Shown one piece after another: positions 25,401 through 36,235 of a stretch of DNA of 64,000 nucleotides; within the stretch, counting starts at the first letter, position 1, and each line of letters begins with the position of its first letter. The translations under genes and the position numbers were made by a program. Below the pieces are notes generated by a model, which saw nothing but the letters and a program-made list of their open reading frames with translations, was not told where the DNA came from and searched no databases. Source of the DNA: Gordionus sp. m RMFG-2023 (taxonomy: Eukaryota; Nematomorpha; Gordioida; Chordodea; Parachordodidae); assembly GCF_954871325.1 (NCBI RefSeq), contig NC_088778.1:30551120-30615119 (forward strand), in the 5' to 3' direction.

Positions 25401-28400
25401 AATCTTGCTAATACTAAGTTGAGAATATTGCTAATATTGTACAAAACCAATTACCTTTGCCTTTAAGGTTCAGAAAAATATTTGCTAATACTAAGATAGA
25501 ATCTTGCTAATACTAAGTTAGAATAATTGCTAATATTGTACTTTATTTACAATTTTCTAGAAAATAATAAATGACATCATTAAAACCAATTACCTTTGCC
25601 TTTGAGGTTCAGAAAAATATTTGATATTTGCCTTTGAGGTTCAGAAAAATATTTGATAATACTAATATAGAATCCTGCTAATATTGTTCTTTATTTTACA
25701 ATTTTCTAGAAAAATATATATGTAAATATTAATTATGTAAAATATTTTAAATAAAACAATTACCTTTGCCTTTAAGGTTCAGAAAATATATGTAAATATT
25801 AATTAAAACCAATTACTATGTAAAATATTTTAATGATAAATTTTAGGAAAAAAAATTTGCCATTTGACTCAAAATAGTTTGATGACAAAAGAAAGATAAA
25901 TGAATCGGACCGAGGCCATCTAGACTAGCCATTCATTAATGAAAAGCTGGGGACGCCATTTTGATTACCCATATCTCATTAAAAATTTTAAACAAGAGGC
26001 CAATTTATTCCTGTCTGACGCAAACTTTATTAGAGAATTGTGTGATCATCGAGATTAATAAGAAAGCAAGTTAACAATTTATTAGTACTTTTTAACATGA
26101 CTATAATTACTATGAGTTACCAAAATGGCGGGCCCAGCTGATTTGCATTAAACGAGCTTTACATTAGCATCATCAGTTACTAGGTATTATTATAAGTCAA
26201 TGAAATGACAGAAAGGTTTGGACATCTATTATCGAAATCTCGAAGCTTGCCGAATGTTTTTGGCTAAAATATGGGTTAGCTTTTTTTAAAAATCGAGTCA
26301 TTTAACAACACGTCAATTAAAATTTATTAAAATTTGAAGTGTTGTATGACATAAGAGCTACTTTTTACAATAGAAAAAAAAATTATTGTTGTTCCTTGCC
26401 CTGTTAAAAAAAATAAAATAATTTTATATGTAACAGGAAACAAAAAAAAGAGGTATTGACTGGCCATCATAGAATTATATTAATTGATATTAAAATGAAA
26501 AAGGGTTCAAATAAAATGGACATCTGGTTTATAAAAACATTATTTTTTATATACAATGATTATATATATTATTTATCACTATCAAAATTTGACGTAACTG
26601 TTTGTTTAGAGGAGTTATATATGTACATAATAGTAATTAAGAGGATGTCGACTGTCGAGACTTGGTAATTGTATGAAATTTATTTTTTTTAAAAAAAAAC
26701 AAAAATTAAATAAAAGATTTTGATTGGGGGAGAGGGGGGGGGGATACCAATTTTTTTAAAAATAATATTACGTTGACGCAATAAAAGTTGTGTATTTACC
26801 TAGTGTTGTTAAGCTGCTCGATTTGAGCTCCGATTTTTAAAAAACGACAAAGGTATGGGTATCTATTAAGCCTAATCTCTCGAGGTTCACGACAATATTT
26901 TTCTGGCTAAAATATTGATTTGGCCATTTATAAAAATAGGCTCAAATCGACCCAACAACATCTAATCCTATCGATTCAATGAGCTGGCTGTCAGGGATAC
27001 CCACAAAACCGACCCGGAAGTTTTTATTCGAAAAGTTAGCGCAAAATCTTTCGCACTAGTTTCGTTAATCTGGACTCAGAATAATTCCTCCGAAAAAAAA
27101 ATCACTTAACAATTTAAATAACCCTCCTCCTTCCTCATATAGAGGATTTTTTTCCCGGGAAGTTATTTTGCGTTTAACCGGGATTCATGGGTTATTTCAA
27201 CAATCCTCACGATAATAATTTATCAAATATTTAATTTCTTTCTCTATCAAAATTTGTAGGGTCTACATTTTCTCCTAATTTCCTTAAATTCCTATATACT
27301 TCTTTCATTTCAGGTAATCTCATAGTTTCAAAAAAATGTATTCCATTTTTAAAAAAAAATATATATTGCATAAAATGATCATGTAAATTACTAATGAATT
27401 AAATTTATTTCCTCAAGGTAACAAACAATCAGTCTTCAGCATTAATTTAATAATTTTTGGATTAATATAATCATAAATTAGCCCAAGAATATATGAAAAG
27501 GTTGATCTTTTCATTCTTGTAGAATTATAAAATTGGGAATGTGTCAAATCGCCTTTTATATTGATATATTCAGAAAAAGGATTTCTTTTAACATATATTC
27601 GAGATGTCTTGCACTTCTTCCTTCCTTAATTTTTTTTTAAAGTAAATACAGGGCAAGCATTTTTTTTGTTTTAAATTTAAATGTTTCATATTGGAAAAAA
27701 AAATAAAACTCAACGCGTCAATTTAAATATGGCAGCGTTTAAGTTTTTTTTATATGCGATTTGAAAGGCTGCGTTGCAAGTCGCAACGTTCAATTTGTGT
27801 GCGCTATATTGCCAAATCTGTTTTAAATCTTGGTTTTGACGGATTTTTTTATTTTTGAGGATGTTAAAGGTATCCATCCCGTGATCAAACACCGGTTAAT
27901 AAATATTAAGGCGTTTTGAGGTTTCTTCCAAATTTGAACTTGATATCTTAAGAAAAACCCCGAGGTCAAACTGGATAGTTTGAAAAACTTAGTTTAAGGG
28001 GCTAAAAATTTGCTTAAACGGCTAAATTTAGTAATTACCCAAGGGATTTGAGACCAACTACCGATAAAGATCATTGAAAAATCAGCCCAATCCCAAATAA
28101 GATTGAATTTCAGATAATAAATTTAAAATTAAATTTTTTTTTTCGTGGAAACTTAACCATAATAATATTGTTCAACCCCCTCCCCCCAGGCTTTTCTTAT
28201 TTTGAGTGATATCATGATTCTGTTATAAATTTAGAAGATACTGACTGCTTGAAAAATTATTTCCGAAAGGGCTCGATTTGAGCCGATTTTTAAAAAATGG
28301 CCAGCACAATATTTTAGCCAGAAAAATATTGCCTAAACCTCAAGATTTCTCTAACAGATGTCCAAACCTAAGTGTCATATGAGCAAAATATTCACAGGCA

Positions 28401-30627
28401 TGCGTAGTAATATTTTTCGTATAAAATATTTAGTTCGTCCTTTTTTTTTAAAGATTCTTAAACCGAATCGTTTAACAACACCACTAAGTCAGAAGAAGAA
28501 ATGTTGATGGATGGATGATGCGATGTACTTAATATATTAGTCATTTAAAATCATTTTCTCTTTCGTAATTTTATATATTTCCCTTTTTTTTAAAAAAAAA
28601 ATCAATTTCAAATGATTATTTTTCAAAATAAAATCGCGAAAAGTATTTATTTTTAACTTGGATTTGTTTATTTATTTATTACATAATTATTTTATCGATC
28701 TTAACTTTTTAAAAATCATTTACTAGAAGAAAAAGTTACATTTTTTTTATTTAAAGGCTACGCCAAACGTGGTACCCCTTTCTGGCGATCTTACGTCATA
28801 CCCCTCACTCCTCTTTCTGCGTATTAAAAATGCCGGGCATTAGGGAATACTTTTTCCCTTGGGAATAAATTATTAATTTGCGCTTTCCATCTTTTACGCT
28901 TTATTTTATTTTCTTTAAATTAGCGTTAAAATTCGACAATGCAAATAATGACCTACCTCAATTAACGTCACATAACGAATCAACTGAAACTGGCGGAACT
29001 CTTCAGGGGGTCGGCTCCGTAGTACCTCACCCGCTTCGCCGAAAAAGTTATATTTTACTTCTTAGAATCCTTTATGTCGAATTGCTCGATTTGAATAACG
29101 AAACTATAAAATAAAAGTCAATAAAAAAATTTTTATTGACGGTTTAAAAGGGCAAACTTAAAATTTTAAAGGTTAAATTTGATATAAATTATATTTGAAT
29201 AAGGATAATTAGGTTAGATTTATATCATAAGGCTAAAATACGTTAAATTAACTTATTATACTAAATGGCTAATCCAAAACATAATACAAAGCAGAGACCT
29301 TGCTAAGGTAACATTTTCACGGCCCGGCCCGGATTTTTTTAAAATATATTATATTTGTTTTTATAGCTAATAATGGCGATTTCGAATATTTGGTTTTAAA
29401 ATATACGGCCTGGCCCGGATATTTTTTTAAAAAAATTTTCGGGCCCGGCCAGGGTATATTAAAAAAAATTAAAATACAGCTCGGGCCGGGCCTGCAGGTC
29501 TATGATACAAAGTTTGTTAGATAATTTATTCTCCGTGTTTACATGGTTAGATCGATATTTTTCGGGGATGCCTTGATTTACGAAAAAATGGAAGGAGGGG
29601 AGGGGGTGGCAGACATCAATTAATTTTATCGCCAAAATGCTTACTAAATTTACCATTTCATTCAATTCACATTCATAATTACAAAAAAAATCTTATCCTT
29701 ATTCTTTAGAAGAAAATACTTCGGCGCTTCATCGCCTCGACAAATTTGCCGATAATATCTCTCCACCTCCTTGGTGTTCTTTAGCCCGTTGGGAATTCAA
29801 GCATTTTTCCGGTCCTCAAACACTTAATTCTGAGCCCGTCGTTTTTTTACCCTCCCACATCGGTTCGTCACAACCAGCTGATTCATTAGCCCTAGGTTTT
29901 TATTTAATAAATCCGCGAATTTTGAAAAATTATTATTGATTAAATTTTTTTAAATTTATTATTTTTTCATATATATTTAACCCTATTAGCCATAGAGCAA
30001 CGATCACGCCGAACAAACGTTTATTTGTTCAACCAATCAACTCACGCCATTTTTGCCGACGTTTCGCACACCCCGGGCCAACCAATACGCCTTCCACCCG
30101 GCCATTGTGCGCGGATTTATGATTCGCGGCTTTGCAGGGTTAGCGATCGGACGAAATTTACGACGCTCGATGGTGGCAAAGAAGATATCGATAATAACAA
30201 TATTGCTTGTCCCAAGGATATGATAGATATCTGTAAAACTACCCGTGAAAATAAACGTGATGAAGGTGTCAAAGTCTACAGTGAGGATGGGAGTCGTTAT
30301 TCGGACGATGGCGATGATAGGGAGGGCACGAGGGAGCAAGAAGAAATGGGAAATTTTGGGAAGGTCGATGCCGGAGACGATGAGATAGATATTTCGGCAG
30401 CGGGAAAGATACCAAATGCAGATGCCGGAAATGGGTATACGATTAAAGGGGAGCGGGTGGAAGTTACAGAAAAATTAATGCTCCCTCAACAGGAGACGCT
30501 CCGAAATGAACAGTTTCGACCTCACGCCGTTTTACGGGTCAGTCCCATAAAAGGATGGGGCCCGGGTTATTCCCGAAGATTCATTGAATCCTGCCCTGTA
30601 TGGTACGAGATTACCCTTTTCTTATAA
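19435..30627 (+). CDS. SMAD6/7: Inhibitory SMAD (SMAD6/7 class), five exons
   Basis: Exons 19435-20308, 20609-20671, 28924-29046, 29710-29895 and 29990-30627 join in phase 1 throughout with GT/AG borders. I-SMADs antagonise TGF-beta/BMP signalling at receptors. The start is fixed by MFRCKRNILIKKLLRS, matching the MFRxKR...RRLWRS start of vertebrate SMAD6/7, although the frame stays open further upstream. Exon 1 carries the MH1 region: TLSDLELEILWRAVETGG at about 115-132, WRWPDLLPVDQINSL at about 209-223, and a zinc-ligand-like FCSS...CINPYHWSRKC near its end. Exon 2 encodes DYPPPPYPLY, the PY motif that recruits Smurf WW domains. Exon 3 has STETGG, as in SMAD7. Exons 4-5 form MH2: PPWCSLARWEFK, NVYLFNQSTHAIFADV, IKGWGPGYSRRFIESCPVWY. 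There is no C-terminal SSxS, as expected for an inhibitory SMAD. An acidic stretch of ~125 residues (30142-30513) interrupts MH2, and the first half of MH2 looks short. AATAAA at 30771 may be the poly(A) signal. Confidence 0.93.
20771..20928. mobile_element. Family-A hAT MITE with 8-bp target duplication
   Basis: TAGTGTTGTTAAACGGCTCG opens the element. AGTACAAC occurs just before it (20763-20770) and again at 20929-20936. The right terminus is eroded, but the flanking duplication marks its extent. It lies at the start of the large SMAD6/7 intron. Confidence 0.8.
21812..22035. mobile_element. Family-A hAT MITE, full length, with target duplication
   Basis: Flanks GTAATCGA (21804-21811) and GTAATCAA (22036-22043) agree at 7 of 8. 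The ends AAGTGTTGTTAAACAGCTCG and ACGAGCCCTTTAACAACACTA pair, and the inner arms AACTCAATATTTTACC and GGATAAAATATTGAGTT also pair. It is 224 bp. Confidence 0.88.
22254..22661. mobile_element. TIR element with GTGCGCAnAAATTGA ends
   Basis: The left end GTGCGCACAAATTGAACGTT pairs with the right end GCTCAATTTATGCGCAC. TA dinucleotides lie just outside both ends, suggesting a TA target duplication. A lone end of the same family (GCAACGTTCAATTTGTGTGCGC) lies near 27775-27812. Both are in the SMAD6/7 intron. Confidence 0.6.
23773..23905. repeat. Exact tandem duplication of a 67-bp unit
   Basis: The unit running from GCTGCGATTTTATTTTAGCA to ATTTGTTTGGCGACTC is present twice back to back with no differences that I can see, indicating a very recent duplication or slippage. 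Confidence 0.85.
24186..24394. mobile_element. Family-A MITE, near full length
   Basis: TAGTGTTGTTAAACGGCTCG to CAAATCAAGCCGTTTAACAA. The inner GCTAACTCAATATTTTATCC pairs with GGCTAAAATATTGGGTTGAC. No clear target duplication. Confidence 0.8.
25370..25830. repeat. Complex tandem repeat with GCTAATACTAAG and CCTTTGCCTTTRAGG modules
   Basis: Two short modules, TTGCTAATACTAAG and ACCTTTGCCTTTAAGGTTCA, plus ATTTTCTAGAAAA and TATGTAAATATTAATTA, recur in shifting order over about 460 bp. The pattern fits repeated local duplications of a ~110-bp unit. No coding signal. Confidence 0.7.
26213..26310. mobile_element. Family-A MITE, right half
   Basis: GGTTTGGACATCTATTATCG, AATGTTTTTGGCTAAAATAT and the end CGAGTCATTTAACAACAC match the right arm. 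The left half is absent. Confidence 0.6.
26801..26964. mobile_element. Family-A MITE, internally deleted copy
   Basis: It opens TAGTGTTGTTAAGCTGCTCG and retains TTTTTCTGGCTAAAATATTG and ATAGGCTCAAATCGACCCAA. Part of the left arm is missing. Confidence 0.65.
28266..28484. mobile_element. Family-A MITE, left tip missing
   Basis: GGGCTCGATTTGAGCCGATT, then CAATATTTTAGCCAGAAAAA, then the paired right arm ending ATCGTTTAACAACACC. It lies about 440 bp before the third SMAD6/7 exon. Confidence 0.75.
29292..29504. mobile_element. GGCCCGG-type hAT MITE with perfect 8-bp target duplication
   Basis: ATACAAAG at 29284-29291 is repeated at 29505-29512. The ends CAGAGACCTTGC and GCAGGTCTATG are inverted partners (CATAGACCTGC when complemented). 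Just inside lie CGGCCCGGCCCGGATTTTTT and its complement. It is in the SMAD6/7 intron 29047-29709. Confidence 0.85.
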
Positions 30628-33204
30628 TTTTTAAACAAAAACGCGATGAATCTTTCGGGATAAATCAAATAAACGCCCTTTAAACACGATAACTATACGC
30701 TGATTACAGAAAACTGCTCTAACTATATTATATTATACGTATCACAATTAAATATAGATATAATTATATAAATAAATATCGAAATAAATGTTATATGAAA
30801 AGTTCTTCTTATTGAAAAATTTTGTTTATAAAAGCGTTGCCTTAATTTTTAAGACGCCCATACTGCCCGGCTAAACTGTTAATAATTATAAAAAATGAGG
30901 CAGCAAAGTCCTTGGTATAGTTTGGGTAATTATTTTTTAGTCGTTTAAGCTAACTTTTAGCGGGCTAAACCGAGTTTTTAACTGGAAGTTATCACTGTGA
31001 CCTCGGAGGGTTTTCCTTAAAAATATAGCAGCGCAGATTTGAAAGAGACCGATATAAATGAAAGCCCCCTTAATATTAACGGATTTCCACCAGCTCGCGC
31101 CTATGGATTGAGCCGACATTTGCCATTGCCTAACTGTAGTTCTTAGAAAATCTTTTAATTTCAATTAACTAAAAATCTGTCTGAACTGGAATCGGAATCT
31201 ATATATCTTCAACACCGGGTCATATACAAGGAATCACCAGAAATGTCCCAATTTTTAAAAATTTGTTTACGGGTAATTTTAAAAGCGTTGACAATTTAAG
31301 AAATGCATAAAGGGTGGGGGAGGGGGGTAATTTAAAAATATTTACCTTTTTTAAGCGTCTAAATTATATTTTTTCTGTCCGTGACTCAAATATAAGTTAC
31401 CCACCTTTTTTAAAAAATATTGGCAACTAATCCTTTTTTTTTGTTTACTCCAGGAAGGACTTAATTTTCCAAATTAACTTGTTTTTAAAACGGGTTCAAT
31501 AAAGGCTCCCATTTATATTTTTTATATATTAATAATTTATTAACTTTTTGTTGGTAAATTAAACGTAATTTAAGTAGTCTACGCGTGCGCGCCTATTCAA
31601 AATTAAGAATTTTAATTTAAAAGAAAAAAAAGAGACTATTTTAAATGATTTAATGCAAACATTTTTTTCTAGATAAAAGGCTCCGCATTAATTTTTATAA
31701 AGTTTTTTTTTTAAATTTAAGTAGCCTTACGCATGCGCGCCTATGCTAATTTATTAATTTTAAAGGAACAAACAAACTATTTTAAATTCGAAGCCAGTCT
31801 GCTTACTGAAAAAAAATAAAATATTTTTAAAATGCTAAGCCACTCTTTTCCGAATGAATTATTTTTTAAAAAAAAAAGTTAAAAGGTTTTTTCATCGATA
31901 TAAAAGGCTCCAAGAAGCTCTTATTTTATATATACTTTTTTATAAAAAAAACTCAAACTACGCATGCGTGTCTATTTTAATTAAGAATTCCATTTAAGAA
32001 GAAAAAAAACGATTAATGCTTTAGCCAGTCTGCTAAAAATAAATTAAAATATATATTGTGAGTTCAACATGTACGGCTTTTCAGTATTACCTTGTCTCCA
32101 TGCCACCACTTGCCTATAAATTAAAAATATTATACTTATTACCTTTTAAAAAAATATAATAAATTAGCTTTATTTTATTTTTCTCTTCAAATTACTATAA
32201 TTGAATTGAATAAATTAAATAACTAGACTGTTATCTTTGGTGGCATATTAATTTTTTTTATATGTTTAAATACCTTTTTTTTGTAGTATATTTTAATTTT
32301 AAAACTTATTTTTTTCAAAATTTTAATGATATTAATACACCATACAATTACGAAAAGGATGGTTTCGTAATAATTCCCAACAAAAGAAAACCTTATTGCT
32401 TTTTTTGTTGAGAGAAAGGCAGATTCCAGTCCTTATGGGAAGGAGATAGGATCGCATTTATCAATCTCTCTATTTCAATTTCAAAATTATAGTACAGAAT
32501 AGACATTGAAACTTTATATCAAAAATTAAAATTACAAAATAATTATATTTTTTTTATACATGAATCTGATCTGATTATATCATAACATTGTAAATAAGAA
32601 TTAAAATTGATGATGATTGTAGTCTAACAAAATATATAAATTAGATCTAGATTATCGACATAAATAAAAAAGATTGTTTTTAATTTATATTTTATTTCAA
32701 AGGTAAAGAAGATAAAAAAAAACATGATATGATAAATGAATGATTTAAAAAAAAAATACTAATAATGTATTTATTCATTAATGTTTATGTTATTAATTAT
32801 ATCCTAGTAAATTTAACTTTTTATAAACATTATATATATTTTTTTCTACCTTTTGAAAAGATAAGTGTCTATTACACAGATAGCCCGACATATCGTCTCT
32901 TATTCATTTTACTTTACTATTAATATTATTTTTTCTTTCTTCTTAAATTTTGTTGCCAATAAGGTATAAATATTGTAATATACCTTAAATTAAATCAATA
33001 TTTTATCTTAAAATAAAGTAGGGTAGGTATGAACATGAAATAATAATTAGTTTTCGAATTAAAGTTGGTAAAACTTTTCTTTTATTTTTTTAAAAAAATG
33101 ATATTTAAAATACGGTAAAAAAAAATTTTTTTTTTTACGTATCGCGATAATTTATTATAGTAGCGAATCAGTTAAGTTAAATATTTTATATACACGATGT
33201 TTAT
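30628..33204. other. Gene-free region downstream of SMAD6/7
   Basis: It begins with the presumed SMAD6/7 3' UTR (AATAAA at 30771-30776, 144 bases past the stop). No exon was recognised after that. The open frame at 30937-31164 (-) shows no family resemblance. The tandem repeat at 31498-32005 is listed separately. Confidence 0.5.
31498..32005. repeat. Three-copy degenerate tandem repeat with ACGCATGCGCGCCTAT core
   Basis: Three units of about 180-230 bp each begin ATAAAAGGCTCC (31498, about 31673, about 31900). After a T-rich spacer they contain TACGCGTGCGCGCCTATT (about 31581), TACGCATGCGCGCCTATG and TACGCATGCGTGTCTATT, then an AATTAAGAATT-like stretch. The alternating purine-pyrimidine CG-rich core stands out in this AT-rich sequence and resembles the NRF1 consensus. 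Confidence 0.7.
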
Positions 33205-33467
33205 TAGAGATCTGCAAAAGTAGGCCCGAAAAAAGAAATCGGGCTGGGCCATTGGGCTTTGGAATTTTTTTTTAAATATCAATTTTATGTTGAATTTTTA
33301 ATGTAAAATAAAAAATATTTGATTTTATAAGAAACTCGACACCATATATCATTTATTTTGAGTAATTATAAAAAAAATTACTATATTTAAATAAATTCGG
33401 GCCGGGCCGGCAAAACTTTTTAAAAAATATCGGGGCCAGGCTTGAAAAATTAGTCCCGATGCAGATC
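33205..33467. mobile_element. GGCCCGG-type hAT MITE with perfect 8-bp target duplication
   Basis: ATGTTTAT at 33197-33204 is repeated at 33468-33475. The element begins TAGAGATCTGCAAAAGTAGG and ends GTCCCGATGCAGATC. GGGCTGGGCC and GGGCCGGGCC lie inside opposite ends. Confidence 0.85.
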
Positions 33468-33488
33468 ATGTTTATATTATCTCATTTC

Positions 33489-34773
33489 TAGTGATGTTAA
33501 AAGTTACTTTTGAAACATAACTAGTTACAGTTACTAGTTACATTGGCAAAAACATAACTAGTTACAGTTATTAGTTACATTTTTACAAAAGTAACTAGTT
33601 ATTAGTTACAGTTATTTTCAAAAGTAACTAGTTACTTACTTTATACATCATTCATATGCGCATTATTTTATTGAATGCATTTATTTAATAAAAAAAAATT
33701 AGGATAAACAAAGTATAATCAGTTATTTAAAATAATATACAATTTATTTATATAAAAAAATATCGCAAAATTGAATATTTATATCGAATATAAAAATATA
33801 TATTTGCATTGAAAAAAAAACATTTATTTTTCATAAAAATTAGAATCTAATAAATGTTTATTTGCTTTTAACAACAATTAATTTCAAAGTTATTATCTAG
33901 GAAACGTGCTCGTTTATCTCCAAAAATGAGCTTACCTAGACTGAACAAGCGCTCTACGGGAGCACTTGATGTTAGAACAACATTATATTTAATAAAGAGT
34001 AATTTTAACTTTGGAAAATCGTTATATAAAGAAAAAGTGTTGTTATTAGATTTGATAAAGTTTTCTATAAGTTCATTATCCAGAATATTTTGGCGCATTA
34101 GGTCAAAAAATCCAACTACATCAAGTGATGTTGGTTATGAGTATGATTCATTCGTCTGGGATTCACTTTGAGGTATTAAGGTATTTATTAAATTATAAAA
34201 TTTCCTCCTTTTTTTGCTTTATTCCTTTCTTGCCTAATCCAAGGCAAGTCAGTTTTAAATAAAGGGTGAAGAATTGCAGCAATGATGTTGTCATTATCAT
34301 AAAGATTATTAAACCTATAACATGATATTTTTGTTAGACTTGGTTCTTGTAAGTAATGATTAATAATTTAATATTAAATTCTAAAATAATCTGTCTTTGT
34401 TTTTCCTTATACTAAATTTTAAATTTTTTTTATTACGTATGATATGAAGTTCCAATGCTTGTTACTTGACGGAAAAAAATATATTGTGCTACATTTGTAA
34501 ATAAATATAATATTAAAATTTATTAAATTACTTTTTGCTTACAAAATTAAGAAGCCCAGCAGGAATGTAACAATTTAAGTAAAGAAAATCAATTTGAACC
34601 GGAAATTATAACAATCAGACATTTTCACAAAATTTTATATCTTTAAAAGTAACTAGTTACTTTTGGCAGTTACATTTCAAAAATTATAACTAGTTACAGG
34701 TACTAGTTACAATTTTAAAAATATAACTAGTTACAGTTATTTTTATAACTAACTAGTTACCTTAACATCACTA
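33489..34773 (-). mobile_element. hAT transposon, deleted, with transposase C-terminal domain
   Basis: A perfect 8-bp duplication CTCATTTC (33481-33488 and 34774-34781) flanks TAGTGATGTTAAAAGTTACT ... TAACTAGTTACCTTAACATCACTA. Both subterminal regions hold repeated AACTAGTTAC palindromes, five or more at each end, possible transposase binding sites. The - strand encodes (about 34320 to 33868) a transposase tail with LPWIRQERNKAKK, then [38 protein letters not shown] and FLDNNFE, the hAT dimerisation domain. The N-terminal and catalytic parts are missing (1285 bp total), so it would depend on a partner element. Confidence 0.92.
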
Positions 34774-34781
34774 CTCATTTC

Positions 34782-35379
34782 ATTCATTATCTGTTACTAG
34801 CCTAACTTGAAGGAATTATCTGGGTTTACCTTCACATTTGAAAAAAAAAATATTGCTTCTATACATGATAACCAGAGAACCTACAATCCTGGCCCTAGTA
34901 AAAAAATTTAAATAAACCCCGAAGGGGCTTAAAAAAATTTATCTAAAAAAAAATCCGGGCCAGGCCTAAAAAATATTAACAAAAAAAAATACTAGGCTGG
35001 GATTATTTAAATATTTTTCCCATCAATTTATCATTTTTTTATAGTATTATTTGTATTAACTATATAGCAAGATCCGAAAATATTCGTTGATAATAATGAT
35101 CAGGTGAGACATAATTTTAAAATAAACTTTTAACAATTCGAAATTTTCAAACCGTATTTAATATTTTTTTATTGTTTCAAAATATTTTAAGTATAATTAA
35201 GGCACGACTATCATTAGACCCTCTAAACCACTATATAACAAGATGATGATTTCTCAAATTTAAAAGTAGTTTATTTGAGTAATGGGTCATTTAAAATCAG
35301 GCGCATCTGTAGAAGGCTTGTCTAATCTAGGGAAGCTTAATTTTGAAGAAAAGCTTGCACCCACTTTTAAATACCGATT
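34782..35379. other. Intergenic AT-rich region with a GGCCCGG-type fragment
   Basis: At about 34885-35000 GGCCCTAG and GGGCCAGGCCTAAAAAATAT resemble the GGCCCGG MITE group, without clear ends. No gene is supported. Confidence 0.45.
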
Positions 35380-35769
35380 TGGAAAATAGTTTATTGTAAA
35401 AGTCATATTAAAATTTTTATTAAGCCCATTTTTTATTTTGGAATATAAATATTATATTGTGTTAAAATTTAGATATTTTCCCGGTAACATTATGAATCGA
35501 TATATATTTTTTTAGTTCAAATTGATTACATTGCGGTGTATATATATATTTTTTTTTTCAAAGATATCATGGCTTAATCTAATTTAATTTACATTTAAAT
35601 TCCTTTCATCCAAATTTGTAAATAAATTATTTTATATAATATAGAATTGTGGTAAATGCCATTTAAAAATTATTTGTTTAAAAACTTGCAATGTAACCCG
35701 TTACTTTTAAAATGTAACGAATATAAGCTAGTTTATAAAAAAAATGTAACGCCTAACTGTAGCTCAGAG
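35380..35769. repeat. Dispersed repeat E, copy 1
   Basis: It is similar over about 350 bp to 47690-48030: shared blocks include AAATTTTTATTAAG, TTTGGAATATAAATATT, ACTTGCAATGTAAC and AATGTAACGCCTA with CTGTAGCTC. Each copy precedes a receptor gene, but units 3 and 4 lack it. Confidence 0.6.
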
Positions 35770-35777
35770 ACTTCTAC

Positions 35778-36214
35778 AATGATCTGCATCGGGCCTAATT
35801 TTTAATCCAGGTCCGGCTCGAATAGATACGACAAAACTTTACATAAATCCCTAACTCAGCAAATGAAGGATGCTGCATCCATTATTGATTTTTATTTTCT
35901 GCATCATCATTAATTTAAAAAAATTTGCTCGGCCCAATCCCGAACAAAATTTTTATTTATTTATCCCGAAAAAGTATGGCCCAAGATAAAAATTAGTTGT
36001 CGGTTCTGTCCGGTCCGAATTTAAAAATAAAATTTTGGCCCCTTCTTGCAAGAATTTTAAAATATGTCATTATATTTCACGAAATTGAAAGATGTCATTT
36101 ATAAATTTTAACAAGACCCGATCTGGCCTGACCCAATTTTTTTTTTTAAATATCAGGCCCCACCCAGCTCTAGCAGAAGTTTTATTTTTTTAAAGTTTGG
36201 ACTGGGAATCTCTA
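35778..36214. mobile_element. GGCCCGG-type hAT MITE with perfect 8-bp target duplication
   Basis: ACTTCTAC at 35770-35777 is repeated at 36215-36222. It starts AATGATCTGCATCGGGCCTA and ends GGACTGGGAATCTCTA, whose complement starts TAGAGATT like the element at 33205. GGCCTGACCC and GGCCCCACCC lie inside. The equivalent place in repeat E copy 2 (about 48030) keeps ACTTCTAC without this insertion. Confidence 0.82.
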
Positions 36215-36235
36215 ACTTCTACACCCTCTTAAGCT

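Larger units (their letters stand above)
22664..28923. other. Remainder of large SMAD6/7 intron, repeats only
   Basis: Apart from the listed MITEs and tandem repeats I see no exon. The phase-1 join 20671 to 28924 leaves no missing segment relative to the PY-to-MH2 linker of SMAD7. Short pentamer repeats (AGAAG)n lie at 22903-22928. G runs of 9-14 occur at about 24660, 24706 and 26730. A good isolated donor-like GAG/GTAAGT sits at about 24890 without a supported exon. Confidence 0.5.

Noticed and set aside
30037-30339. 100-residue - strand open frame
   Set aside because: It is antisense to the last SMAD6/7 exon, whose + strand reading is supported by MH2 motifs.
33926-34171. 81-residue + strand open frame
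   Set aside because: It is the shadow of the - strand hAT dimerisation domain ([12 protein letters not shown]).
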